Origin: Treponema sp.
Lineage (GTDB): Bacteria; Spirochaetota; Spirochaetia; Treponematales; Breznakiellaceae
DNA length: 57,655 bases
Assembly: GCA_031263265.1 (NCBI GenBank)
Contig: JAISGE010000182.1
Span: 1-57,655 of the forward strand
Reading direction: 5' to 3'
Positions 43,122-52,178 of this stretch are shown here, piece after piece (the stretch's first letter is position 1; every line of letters starts with the position of its first letter). A program made the position numbers and the translations under genes. The notes under the pieces were generated by a model. The model searched no databases. It was not told the DNA's origin and worked only from the letters and a program-made list of their open reading frames with translations.

Positions 43122-44333
43122 CTATGCTTCCTTCCCTGCCCCTGTTATGGAAGCATCTCTACGAAGGTTGTACTTCCGATCCCGGATTACCGTGGGAACC
43201 TCCAGATCATCCTCCTGATAATTATTCCGGGGGGAAATAAATTCCGTCCGTTTGGTCCGTTCTCGAATTTTTTCCCATTCATTAATATCAATGAAATCAC
43301 TCTCCGCTTGCTTAACCGGTTCCCGAACCGGCCCTTTTTGGGGAGCCTTGACGGTTTCAGCTTGAAACCCGGTGGCAATAACCGTTACCCGCAGCCTATC
43401 TTCAAGTGCAGTATCAAGGGTAGATCCCACGATAATGACCGCTTCCGGATCTGCCTTGGCCGTAATAAGATTGACCACTTCCTGAAATTCAACCAGAGAA
43501 AAGTCATCACTACCGGAAACATTCACGAGAATCCGGGTAGCTCCTTCAATAGCCGTATCTTCCAGGAGAGGATTGTCCACGGCTGAAGAGGCTGCTTCAG
43601 AGGCCCGGTTATCCCCGGTACCATAACCGATACCCATAAGGGCATCTCCCTGACCTTGAATAATCGCCTCGACATCTGCAAAATCAATGTTAATCAGCCC
43701 TGTCTGATTCACCAGATCCGAGATTCCCTGGACTCCCTGGCGCAGTACATCATCAGCCTTGAGAAAGGCCTCGGTGATGGGAGTCCGCCGTTCCACAATG
43801 TTAAGGAGATGCTGATTGGGGATGATAATGAGGGTATCTACCGCCTCCCGCAGTTTGACGATCCCTGCCTCAGCAAGACGCATCCTGAAGCGCCCCTCAA
43901 ACTCAAAGGGCTTGGTCACCACCCCTACGGTAAGGGCACCGCACTCCTTGGCTATTTGAGCGATCACCGGTGCGGATCCGGTTCCTGTTCCTCCTCCCAT
44001 ACCGGCAGTAACGAACACCATATTGGCCCCTTTGAGGACTTCTGCGATCATTTCCCGGTCGTCATTGGCCGCCTTTTCACCGATCTCAGGTTTTCCCCCA
44101 GCACCTCGGCCTCCGGTAAATTTTGCGCCGATCTGCAGTTTTTTATTCGCCTTACATTTATTCAGATCCTGCACATCTGTATTAACTGCGATAAATTCCA
44201 CCCCCTGTAAACCACAACTAATCATGCGGTTTACCGCGTTGGAGCCGCCTCCACCGGTACCGATAACCTTGATAATCGCCGGACTCGGGTTTACCAGTTT
44301 TTCATCATGCACTTCAATATTCATAAAATTCAT
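43122..44333 (-). CDS. ftsZ: Cell division protein FtsZ
   Basis: A 403-aa tubulin-like GTPase that forms the division ring. VIGTGGGGSNAVNRM, the GTP loop GGGTGTGSAP, and the T7-loop NIDFADVEAI are intact, with the C-terminal linker ending in a conserved EDDLEVPTVIR-type peptide that binds FtsA. GGGAGG lies 5 nt before the ATG at 44333; an upstream in-frame start at 44426 lacks homology. It is 118 bp from ftsA. Confidence 0.97.
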   Translation of the reverse strand: MNFMNIEVHDEKLVNPSPAIIKVIGTGGGGSNAVNRMISCGLQGVEFIAVNTDVQDLNKCKANKKLQIGAKFTGGRGAGGKPEIGEKAANDDREMIAEVLKGANMVFVTAGMGGGTGTGSAPVIAQIAKECGALTVGVVTKPFEFEGRFRMRLAEAGIVKLREAVDTLIIIPNQHLLNIVERRTPITEAFLKADDVLRQGVQGISDLVNQTGLINIDFADVEAIIQGQGDALMGIGYGTGDNRASEAASSAVDNPLLEDTAIEGATRILVNVSGSDDFSLVEFQEVVNLITAKADPEAVIIVGSTLDTALEDRLRVTVIATGFQAETVKAPQKGPVREPVKQAESDFIDINEWEKIRERTKRTEFISPRNNYQEDDLEVPTVIRDRKYNLRRDASITGAGKEA

Positions 44334-44451
44334 ATATTCCTCCCAAATCACTTCTTTGATTTTTTTTACTATGCCTGTAATTAGTGTACGATATCTAGAC
44401 GCGAATATCCCTAATAAACCCCTCATCTATAAAAATAAAAGTCATAAAATC

Positions 44452-45693
44452 TTAAAAAATTTCATTTTTAAACCACTCAATGATTTGACGCACCTTAGTT
44501 GGTCGTCCTTTTTCCCTGCTGTGTTTTTCTACTCCCCGCTCAGGGGCGTTCCTACGCTCCCGCTCATCCCCTTCCAACACCAAGCCTACAGCAGTAGCAT
44601 ATATGGGACTCCGGTATTCTTCCACAAGGCCTCCTACCGGAAGAGGACTTCCTACTCTGACCGGTAGCTTAAAGATGTAGGAAGCCAATTCTGCTGCGCC
44701 TAAGAGCTGCGCTCCCCCGCCGGTCAAGACAATACCCCCTCCCAGGGGCCTTGAAAGGGCAAGCTTATCCAACTTCTCCTTTACCATCTTGAAAATCTCT
44801 TCCATTCGGGGCCGGATGATCGCCATTATCTGGGATTTCGGTATGGGCATCGGGGGTCTCCCGCCAACTCCCGGCACAATCACCTCCTCCTCCTCCTCAA
44901 ACAAACCTTCCCAACAGCACCCCGTATCGATCTTAATCCGCTCGGCAGTCTCAAAAGAGATATTCTTCACCTTCGATATATCACTGGTGATCATGCCGCC
45001 CCCTGCAGGAATAGTTACATTTGAATAGGGAGCTCCATCAGCATATACCAGTACATCCGTGGTTCCTCCCCCAAGGTCAAGCAAGGCTACCCCAATCTCT
45101 TTTTCTTCTAGGGTCAGTACGGATCTACTTGCCGCCAAGGACTGGAGGATAAGATCGTTTACAATGAACCCCGCCCGGTTTACACACTTTATCAAATTTT
45201 GGGCACTCGTAACCGAACAGGTAATGATATGCACTTCTGCTTCGAGACGCACCCCAATCATGTCCAAAGGATCCCGAATACCCCGCTGATCATCCACGAT
45301 ATAGCTCTGGGGAATCACCTCAAGTACCTGTCGATCCATAGGAATAACCACAGCCCGGGCCGCTTCCAAGACCCGACTAATATCCTCTTGCCCAATCTCC
45401 CGGGTTTCCCGGATTTTTCCGGTAACCGCCACAACCCCACGGGAATTGATCCCATCAATATGGTTGCCCCCTATTCCGGTCCAGCATACATCTACTTCCC
45501 GGCCGCTCATCATTTCCGCTGCTTCAATGGCGGTAGCCACCGACCGAAGGGTAGCTTCAATATTGACCACTACCCCTTTTCGCAGTCCTGTGGATGGACA
45601 CACCCCCACACCGGTAATTTCGAGAATTCCATGCTCATTACGCTCGCCAATCACGGCGCAGACCTTAGTCGTACCTATATCGAGGCCGACCAC
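44452..45693 (-). CDS. ftsA: Cell division protein FtsA
   Basis: A 413-aa actin-like protein that ties FtsZ to the membrane. It begins VGLDIGTTKVCA (phosphate 1), with LLDLGGGTTDVLVY (phosphate 2), IVLTGGGAQLLG, and a C-terminal amphipathic helix IIEWFKNEIF that can bind membrane. The start is a GTG at 45693, the only possible start codon in the frame before the upstream stop, and its ribosome site is weak. It lies 10 nt from ftsQ. Confidence 0.96.
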   Translation of the reverse strand: MVGLDIGTTKVCAVIGERNEHGILEITGVGVCPSTGLRKGVVVNIEATLRSVATAIEAAEMMSGREVDVCWTGIGGNHIDGINSRGVVAVTGKIRETREIGQEDISRVLEAARAVVIPMDRQVLEVIPQSYIVDDQRGIRDPLDMIGVRLEAEVHIITCSVTSAQNLIKCVNRAGFIVNDLILQSLAASRSVLTLEEKEIGVALLDLGGGTTDVLVYADGAPYSNVTIPAGGGMITSDISKVKNISFETAERIKIDTGCCWEGLFEEEEEVIVPGVGGRPPMPIPKSQIMAIIRPRMEEIFKMVKEKLDKLALSRPLGGGIVLTGGGAQLLGAAELASYIFKLPVRVGSPLPVGGLVEEYRSPIYATAVGLVLEGDERERRNAPERGVEKHSREKGRPTKVRQIIEWFKNEIF

Positions 45694-45703
45694 TAATCCG
45701 TCA

Positions 45704-46570
45704 TTAGCCAGAAGATGCCTCCTTTACCGTATAGGATGCCGTACCGGTCCTAAAATCGATCTCTTCAATCTTGGCGCCCCTTGAAACACACACATCCACT
45801 ACTAACAATACGTAGCGAAGCATGTTTTCATTTAATTCCGATCCCAGTCGAATCCGTACGGGATTATGAACAGGATAGAGGATAACATCATAACTGTCAA
45901 AGGCCTTTCGGTTTACTCCGATCTCAGAAATAGCCGCCAACAGCTCAGGAGCAACAAGCTGTATTCGGGCAAGATTGGCCAACAAAGTCCTTGACATGAA
46001 TGGAAGCTGCATCCCTAAAAAGGGTTGTTCCGTGATTAACCCCGTTATAATTGGTATGGATAGGGCAGGAGCGGTTCCCGAAGTTTCATGGCCGATCTTA
46101 AAGACCACCCCCCGGTTGTCGAAAAAAACTGGACATACCTTATCGTTTATCGTCACAAAGGACAAAGCCACCGCCTTACGACCCTCAAGGACTATCCGTA
46201 CCGAATTGGGAAACCCTTTAATCACCTTAGCAGAGGCTACCACCAAGAGGGCCTCTAAATGAGCTTCCGCGCTCCGGGAATTCACCGATACATAGGAGGA
46301 ACGCCTCGTGATCCCCGCTTGTTTAAGCACCATCCCGGTATCCAATTCCGGCATTCCCGTAACTTCCACCCGAGACAAGGGCATACAAGGATTAACCACC
46401 AAAAGTAGTATCAATTCCCCTCCAATGAGGGCCACAATAACAATAATGATCCACTTCAGAGCCTTTTCTATGAGGGAGGAACCTGCCGATTCACCCACTC
46501 CTGTTTCTATATCATCGGATAAGAACTCAGGGGATAATATATCTTCGGTAAAAATATTATCATCGGCCAT
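45704..46570 (-). CDS. ftsQ: Cell division protein FtsQ/DivIB
   Basis: A 288-aa bitopic division protein. A cytoplasmic acidic tail (1-40) is followed by one membrane helix (WIIIVIVALIGGELI, about 45-68) and a periplasmic POTRA domain beginning MPLSRVEVTGM, then the FtsQ domain. The ATG at 46570 overlaps ftsW by 11 bp and has GAGGTG upstream. Sequence conservation is low, so position between ftsW and ftsA carries much of the call. Confidence 0.88.
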   Translation of the reverse strand: MADDNIFTEDILSPEFLSDDIETGVGESAGSSLIEKALKWIIIVIVALIGGELILLLVVNPCMPLSRVEVTGMPELDTGMVLKQAGITRRSSYVSVNSRSAEAHLEALLVVASAKVIKGFPNSVRIVLEGRKAVALSFVTINDKVCPVFFDNRGVVFKIGHETSGTAPALSIPIITGLITEQPFLGMQLPFMSRTLLANLARIQLVAPELLAAISEIGVNRKAFDSYDVILYPVHNPVRIRLGSELNENMLRYVLLVVDVCVSRGAKIEEIDFRTGTASYTVKEASSG

Positions 46571-47774
46571 GGGACACCTCAGGACCAGATGCATACCAAC
46601 TTTCTGATTTAGCCGTGTATTTCGTGGCCGAAGGACCAAAAGATTTCGATGGCTCCCGGGACCTGGAAATATTGACGATGATCCCTGCCCCAATCAAGGT
46701 AGTTACCAACGATGAACCTCCGGCAGAAAAAAACGGCAAAGGAATCCCGGTTGCAGGGACTGAACCAGACACCACCGCAATATTTGCAAGCACTTGGGAC
46801 ACGATCATGGTAACCAAGCCAAAGGCTAAAAGTCGCCGGTAGGTTCCTTGTGCCCGCATAGCCACCAAGTATCCCCGGGCGGCAAAAACCCCAAAGAGCA
46901 GGATAAAAAACAAAACCCCTAAAAAACCCATCTCCTCAGCAAACGAGGAAAAAATAAAATCCGACTGAATTTCAGGTACCCCGGCAAACTTCCGTATCCC
47001 ATGACCCACTCCTTTACCCCAAAATCCGCCAGATGCAATGGTACTAATAGAAGCTCGGACCTGGTATCCTGCCCCATGGGGCTCCCAGCTTGGGTTAAGA
47101 TAACTAATAATCCGTCTGAACCGGTGTTCCTTGGTCAATATCAACAACAGGGCAAAGGGTAAAAACATGAACAAACCGCTGAGGAAATAGCGGTACTTCA
47201 CCCCTGCCAGATAAAAAACCAGCACCGCATTTATGGCAATAAATGCCGCAGTGGAAAAGTTATTTTGACAAGAAATCAATATAATGAACACAACGGTAAT
47301 ACACGCAGGTGGCAAGATACCCTTGGTTAAAGAATGAATCTGTTCCTGTTTTTTATCAAAAATATGGGCCAAATACAAAGGTAAGACGAGCTTGACTAGT
47401 TCTGAAGGCTGAAAGGTCTCGGAGCCAATGCGGAACCACCGGGAAGCGCCGTTTTTTGTTACTCCCACCACCGGCAGCAGGGGAAGGATACAGAGCATAA
47501 TCGTACCCAGTACCATAAGTACCGGCAAGCGATAGCCCCGCACCCAATCCAGATTAACGCGGGAACTCACCAGGAACAGCACCATCCCTGCCCCCAAAAA
47601 GAAGAACTGTCGGGATATTAAGTACAGCCCATCTTCAAAAAACCGTTCTGCATATACGTAAGAGGAAGAATAAAGGGTTACCATCCCCAAACCAGTAAGG
47701 AGGAAAATACTGGCAATCAAAATATGATCTGCATGGACCCGGCGTCCTGTTTTTTCAACATTAAAATGATACAT
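46560..47774 (-). CDS. ftsW: Peptidoglycan glycosyltransferase FtsW (SEDS family)
   Basis: A 404-aa polytopic SEDS protein with about ten membrane helices that polymerises septal peptidoglycan. Motifs NGASRWFRIG, FQPSELVKL, the GHGIRKFAGVPEIQSDFIFS loop (in parts) and TGIPLPFFSAGGSS are typical. Its cognate transpeptidase FtsI, usually next to ftsL, is absent from this cluster. AAAGGA precedes the ATG. Confidence 0.95.
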   Translation of the reverse strand: MYHFNVEKTGRRVHADHILIASIFLLTGLGMVTLYSSSYVYAERFFEDGLYLISRQFFFLGAGMVLFLVSSRVNLDWVRGYRLPVLMVLGTIMLCILPLLPVVGVTKNGASRWFRIGSETFQPSELVKLVLPLYLAHIFDKKQEQIHSLTKGILPPACITVVFIILISCQNNFSTAAFIAINAVLVFYLAGVKYRYFLSGLFMFLPFALLLILTKEHRFRRIISYLNPSWEPHGAGYQVRASISTIASGGFWGKGVGHGIRKFAGVPEIQSDFIFSSFAEEMGFLGVLFFILLFGVFAARGYLVAMRAQGTYRRLLAFGLVTMIVSQVLANIAVVSGSVPATGIPLPFFSAGGSSLVTTLIGAGIIVNISRSREPSKSFGPSATKYTAKSESWYASGPEVSHGR

Positions 47775-47807
47775 GCTGTCTATCCTTTACTCCCTGCACT
47801 TGTTTTT

Positions 47808-48887
47808 TCATTGAATCTTCAATGTTGACAACGCAATGATAGCAAATAGTCCTCCCAAAATCCAAAAACGGATAACCACCTTGGTTTCTGCCCACCCGGA
47901 TAATTCAAAATGATGGTGCAGCGGAGCCATCTTAAACATCCGCTTCTTGCTCACTTTATAAGAAATTACCTGGATGATTACCGAGGCAATTTCCAAGACA
48001 AAGACCCCTCCAATAATCAGAATCAGGATCTCCTTTTTAATAATCAAAGAAACCACCGCGATAACTCCTCCCAGGGGCAGACTCCCCACATCCCCCATAA
48101 ACACATCCGCAGGATGAGCATTGAACCAAAGAAACCCGATACAGGCCCCAACTGCAGCGAGACAGAAAACGGTCAACTCCCCTCCTCCGGTAATATAGGG
48201 TATCCCCAGATAAGAGGAATAATCTGCCCTTCCTGAAAGATAGGTAAGAATCCCTAAGGTAATAAATACCAGAATAAGGAGACCTGCTGCAAGCCCATCA
48301 AGACCATCAGAAAAATTCACTGCATTGGATTCTCCCACAATAAGGAGTACCCCAAAGGGTATCCATAGGACCCCCATATCAACCACAGGATTCTTGAAAA
48401 AGGGGATATACAGAGCGGTGATCCCTTCCTCCTCTGAAAAATACAGAAAGAGCACCACCCCAATGGCTACCGTAAACTGACCTACCAGTTTTGCCCAGGC
48501 AGGTAAACCTGCGGAGTTGTGCCGCCGAACCTTGAGGAAATCATCCATAAAACCAATGCATCCCAAGGCAACCAATGCTCCGCAGGTGATCCATACCTTA
48601 GTATTTTTCCAATCCTGCCACAAAAGCATGGAACAGATCATAGAAAAAATAATCAGGGTTCCCCCCATGGTGGGAGTACCGTTTTTTTTCAAATGACTCT
48701 CAGGACCATCTTCTCGAACCGCTTGGCCTATCTTAAGTTTTTGGAGGGCTTCGATTATCCGGGGGCCTAGAATGAAACAGATGAGTAGGGTAGTTAAAGC
48801 CGCGTATGCACCCCGGAATGAAAGGTACTGGAACACATTGAGCGGGGTGAAATATTTAACTAAAGGATAAATAAATTCTAGAAACAC
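47808..48887 (-). CDS. mraY: Phospho-N-acetylmuramoyl-pentapeptide-transferase MraY
   Basis: A 359-aa membrane enzyme with ten helices that transfers phospho-MurNAc-pentapeptide from UDP to undecaprenyl phosphate, making lipid I. The catalytic Asp motifs are present: FMDDFLKV, NAVNFSDGLDGL and FNAHPADVFMGD (in part), plus the KMAPLHHHFE cytoplasmic loop. It lies 12 nt after murF. Confidence 0.97.
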   Translation of the reverse strand: MFLEFIYPLVKYFTPLNVFQYLSFRGAYAALTTLLICFILGPRIIEALQKLKIGQAVREDGPESHLKKNGTPTMGGTLIIFSMICSMLLWQDWKNTKVWITCGALVALGCIGFMDDFLKVRRHNSAGLPAWAKLVGQFTVAIGVVLFLYFSEEEGITALYIPFFKNPVVDMGVLWIPFGVLLIVGESNAVNFSDGLDGLAAGLLILVFITLGILTYLSGRADYSSYLGIPYITGGGELTVFCLAAVGACIGFLWFNAHPADVFMGDVGSLPLGGVIAVVSLIIKKEILILIIGGVFVLEIASVIIQVISYKVSKKRMFKMAPLHHHFELSGWAETKVVIRFWILGGLFAIIALSTLKIQ

Positions 48888-48899
48888 CTAAACCCCTCC

Positions 48900-50411
48900 C
48901 TATACGTTTTCATATCCAGCACGAGCCGCATGAACAGCGAGTACCACATCGGTGAGCCGTTCCAGGCCACAGGCCCGGGAACCTTTTAACAGAACCAGAT
49001 CACCAGGCTGAATCTGGTTCGTAAGCATCTGGGATAAGCAAGAGAACCTATCGGTATAAGAGAAACCAAGCGCTTGACCTTGAGCGATCCGGACCTGTTC
49101 CAAGGCCGCTGCCGCGTCTTGCGTTTCGGATCCAAAAAAACAAATCCAATCAGCCTTGGAAGCTGCTAAGGCCCGGCCAAGTCCTGCGTGGGCCTCAAGG
49201 GAAGCGCTTCCCAGTTCAAGCATGGAACCGATTACATAAATCCGTCGTCCTTGCCAGTCAAGGCGGTCACAAAATGCAATGGCTTCCTGCATTGATTCTG
49301 GGTTGGCATTATAACAATCCTGGATCACCGTAACCGAGCCTCGAAGAATCTCGCTACGGCCAAAGAGGGGCTGTACCGATTCCAGACCTTCCCGTATTGC
49401 CTTTGAACTGACCGGGACTTCCCGGACTATGGCAAGCGCTGATACAAGGTTCCGTATATTGTGCTTTCCCGAAAGCCGGCAATGAACCGGCTTACCCTCC
49501 CACTTCAGGTCAATCCCTTCAAGACCTCGATCATGGAGATCCTCCAGTTCCTCGAATGACCGGGGGCCATAGAAACAGACCCTTCCCTTGATACCTTCCG
49601 CAAGAAAATCCCGATAAGGCTCATCCTCAGGGATTAATGCCTGTTCATTCCCAGAGAATGCGGAAAATATCCCCTTTTTTTCCTGAGCAATAGCCTGCTT
49701 ACTCCCAAGTATACCGATATGAGCGGATCCAATATTGGTAATGAGGGCAATATGGGGTTTAAGGATCTGGGCCAGTTCCCCTATTTCCCCTACCCGGTTC
49801 ATACCCATTTCAAATATCCCTACCCGATGCTGAGGACGCACCATAAAAACCGACAAGGGAAGCCCGGTCTCAGAATTCAGGTTACCTTGGTTCATGATCA
49901 CCGGTTGTTCTTTGCTTATTATCGAAGCGGTAATCTCCTTAGTGGTGGTTTTCCCTGATGAACCGGTAATACCAATTCTGAGCAAGCCCGGAAACTGAGT
50001 CAGATAATAAGCCGCGGCTTGTTGAAGACCCCGCAAGGTATCTTCGACCACCAAAAGCAGGCCCCGGGCTTCCCGGGCCTGATACACCAGATCTAAGGTT
50101 GGATCTTCAAAGCAAGAACGAGCAACCATAGCCGCAATTGCGCCTGCAGCAAACGCAGCACCGACATACCGATGCCCATCTTGGATCGTGCCTACCAGGG
50201 CTACGAAGAAGGCCCCCGGTACCACCTGCCGGGAATCAATGCATACCGATGAACACACGGTATTGATTGAACTTGAGGCTCCTTGAAAAGAAATAAGCCG
50301 TGCCCCGATTGCCTTGGCTACATCGGCAAAATCCATCTGCATCCCCGGGTCTCTTGATACGTGTTCTTCTCTTTGTTCTATCTGTCCTGTCTCCTGCTGA
50401 GGATTATCCAT
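48900..50411 (-). CDS. murF: UDP-MurNAc-tripeptide-D-Ala-D-Ala ligase MurF
   Basis: A 503-aa ATP-dependent Mur ligase that adds D-Ala-D-Ala to the muramyl tripeptide. The N-terminal domain has CIDSRQVVPGAFFVAL; the central ATP site is ITGSSGKTTTKE; EMGMNRVGEI and the C-terminal domain QDCYNANPESMQEA follow. The N-terminal 40 residues are a charged extension. The ATG at 50411 overlaps ftsL by 8 bp. Other mur genes (murC, D, E, G) are not in this cluster. Confidence 0.95.
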   Translation of the reverse strand: MDNPQQETGQIEQREEHVSRDPGMQMDFADVAKAIGARLISFQGASSSINTVCSSVCIDSRQVVPGAFFVALVGTIQDGHRYVGAAFAAGAIAAMVARSCFEDPTLDLVYQAREARGLLLVVEDTLRGLQQAAAYYLTQFPGLLRIGITGSSGKTTTKEITASIISKEQPVIMNQGNLNSETGLPLSVFMVRPQHRVGIFEMGMNRVGEIGELAQILKPHIALITNIGSAHIGILGSKQAIAQEKKGIFSAFSGNEQALIPEDEPYRDFLAEGIKGRVCFYGPRSFEELEDLHDRGLEGIDLKWEGKPVHCRLSGKHNIRNLVSALAIVREVPVSSKAIREGLESVQPLFGRSEILRGSVTVIQDCYNANPESMQEAIAFCDRLDWQGRRIYVIGSMLELGSASLEAHAGLGRALAASKADWICFFGSETQDAAAALEQVRIAQGQALGFSYTDRFSCLSQMLTNQIQPGDLVLLKGSRACGLERLTDVVLAVHAARAGYENV

Positions 50412-50697
50412 CAAGGCCCTTGCTCCTTTCAATCCGAATCTGTAATACATTTTCAGGATGTATTTTTGATAAGCCTAATTCATTTCTCGCAATTTTTTCT
50501 ATTCGCTCGGGAGACGAAAGCACGGCAATTCCCGCGATGAGGTTTTTATTGTTTTCTATCCATGCTTCTTGATCCGCTTCCAGTTGCTCCACTTGCCGTT
50601 CTAAGGCGGCATACCGGGAAGATTGCCATGCACTAAGACCTAAAAGTAGCGGGATGGTAAGCGCAATAATATATAAGATTACGAGCTGCCCTTTCAC
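50404..50697 (-). CDS. ftsL: Cell division protein FtsL-like
   Basis: A 97-aa bitopic protein: a short cytoplasmic tip, one membrane helix (VILYIIALTIPLLLGL, residues about 6-22), then a leucine-zipper-like periplasmic coiled coil and a short conserved patch (PERIEKIARNELGLSKI). This is the layout of FtsL/FtsB proteins. The gene lies between rsmH and murF, exactly where ftsL is found. Confidence 0.85.
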   Translation of the reverse strand: MKGQLVILYIIALTIPLLLGLSAWQSSRYAALERQVEQLEADQEAWIENNKNLIAGIAVLSSPERIEKIARNELGLSKIHPENVLQIRIERSKGLDG

Positions 50698-50710
50698 TGC
50701 ATCCCCTTAT

Positions 50711-51670
50711 TCACTGCATCTCTTTATACCTAAGAGACACCTCATCCGCTACTTTTTCCACTACCCTGAGCCTTGCACTTCGAGAGGACGGATTATTTCG
50801 TATTTCATCCACTCCAGGGGAGATACCCTTTCGGCAAAGCACATTAACACTGCTTCCACCCCTATATTTAGGTATCGGTTGTTTCTGCGCACTGGTATAA
50901 TCCTGACCCTTTGCTCGAAAAAAATGTTTAACAATCCGGTCTTCCAGGGAGTGAAAAGAGATAACCCCCATACGTCCTCCGAGTTTAAGCGCGCCTAAAG
51001 CCCTTTCCAGAAGTTCCTCAAGCCGGGTAAGCTCGCCATTCACCGCAATACGCAGGGCCTGAAAAGTCCTGGTGGCAGGATGAATACTTCCCCGGTACCG
51101 CATGGGCACTGCCCGGACTACCAGTTCCGCCAAAGCTCCAGAACGGCTTATTCTTCCACGGGACTTAGCTTCCGTAATACTTCGGGCAATCCGCCTGGCA
51201 TACCGTTCCTCCCCATAGGTATACAACAGATCTGCCAAGGCTTTTTCAGAGAGACCTGCTATGAGTTCTGCTGCCGCAATGCCCTTGGTTCTGTCGATCC
51301 GCATATCCAGGACTTCGTCCCGCAGGAAGCTAAAGCCCCGCCCTCCCTGCTCATAATGATACCGGCTTACCCCTAAATCAATGAGTATGGTATCTGGTTT
51401 TTCATAAGAAGGATCTGCAAAAAAATCATGAGACCATCCAGTATACCACTGAACCCGCTCTTCAAATGCTTTCAGCCGGTTCCTGGCTACTTCCTGTATT
51501 TTCCAATCCGCGTCAATACCAATAAGTCGCAGATCCGGAAACCGGGATAAAAACGCATAACTATGCCCCCCCTCTCCTACTGTCGCATCAATCATCAATT
51601 CCCCCGGCTGACGGGGGGCAAGGAATTGCATGGTCTCTTCCAGCAAAACCGGAGTATGAACAATTTCCAT
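50711..51670 (-). CDS. rsmH: 16S rRNA (cytosine-N4)-methyltransferase RsmH
   Basis: A 319-aa SAM-dependent enzyme that methylates N4 of C1402 in 16S rRNA. It starts MEIVHTPVLLEE, with the SAM loop DATVGEGGHS, DLGVSRYHYEQGGRGFSF, FQALRIAVNGEL and GVISFHSLEDRIVKHFF. The ATG at 51670 is chosen; another ATG lies three codons earlier. It is the first gene of the division block; mraZ, which normally precedes it, is not found in the 500 bp upstream. Confidence 0.95.
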   Translation of the reverse strand: MEIVHTPVLLEETMQFLAPRQPGELMIDATVGEGGHSYAFLSRFPDLRLIGIDADWKIQEVARNRLKAFEERVQWYTGWSHDFFADPSYEKPDTILIDLGVSRYHYEQGGRGFSFLRDEVLDMRIDRTKGIAAAELIAGLSEKALADLLYTYGEERYARRIARSITEAKSRGRISRSGALAELVVRAVPMRYRGSIHPATRTFQALRIAVNGELTRLEELLERALGALKLGGRMGVISFHSLEDRIVKHFFRAKGQDYTSAQKQPIPKYRGGSSVNVLCRKGISPGVDEIRNNPSSRSARLRVVEKVADEVSLRYKEMQ

Positions 51671-51855
51671 ATACTCCATTCCTGTTTAACCCTGGTTGTT
51701 TATGTACCCGGTACCAGGTAAACCTTTGAACACGTTAGAAAATCAACCGTATAGTAATGAAGCATAGGTACATAGCTTATAAAATACAAGGCTTGACAGA
51801 TAGTTTTAATTCCCTTGACCACCTTCTTGGTGCTTTCTCCATATACCCTTTTCGC

Positions 51856-51900
51856 GATTTAGGTGGAAAAACTCACCTTTAGACCGCTTTTCCTTAAGCT
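51856..51900. repeat. 45-bp dispersed repeat, copy 2
   Basis: It matches 10813-10857 at about 40 of 45 positions. It lies in the noncoding region upstream of rsmH. The inverted GGAAAA / TTTTCC pair is kept but the stem is less perfect than in copy 1. The palindromic GTTTCAAAAC element that accompanies copy 1 is absent here. Confidence 0.7.
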
Positions 51901-52087
51901 CATAATAAGCAGCAGGAATTCGATACGCTAGGAACCTGTAAAACTTTCGGGGATCTTTGGAAAATTTACAAAATTATATGATTTTGAGGCAAACCCTGAC
52001 AAACTCCTTGTTTATCTACATTAGATATTCATTTAACCTCGAGACTCCGTCAAGGCCCCCTGATAAAAAAGAGATGCAGCGCAACCA

Positions 52088-52133
52088 TAAAAAAAGGTTA
52101 GGGATTCCGTGATTTACACCACTTTCCCTAACC
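52088..52133 (-). terminator. Terminator of the flaA operon (works in both directions)
   Basis: A perfect 9-bp stem GGTTAGGGA / TCCCTAACC (52096-52104 with 52125-52133) is followed on the minus strand by TTTTTTTA and on the plus strand by CGCTTTTTTT. It lies about 45 nt after the last flaA stop. Confidence 0.85.
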
Positions 52134-52178
52134 CGCTTTTTTTCAAAACATCCGTACTAGGCTTTGAACTTCCCGGTT

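Larger units (their letters stand above)
51671..52178 (-). other. About 500-bp spacer upstream of the division block
   Basis: No gene is visible and mraZ is absent. It contains the second copy of the 45-bp repeat (51856-51900) and the flaA terminator (52088-52133). A TTGTAT-17 bp-TATGCT pair at 51761-51789 on the minus strand is a weak candidate for the rsmH promoter. Confidence 0.5.

Noticed and set aside
51793..51830. TTGACA on the plus strand as a promoter
   Set aside because: There is no -10 hexamer at suitable spacing and no plus-strand gene downstream.
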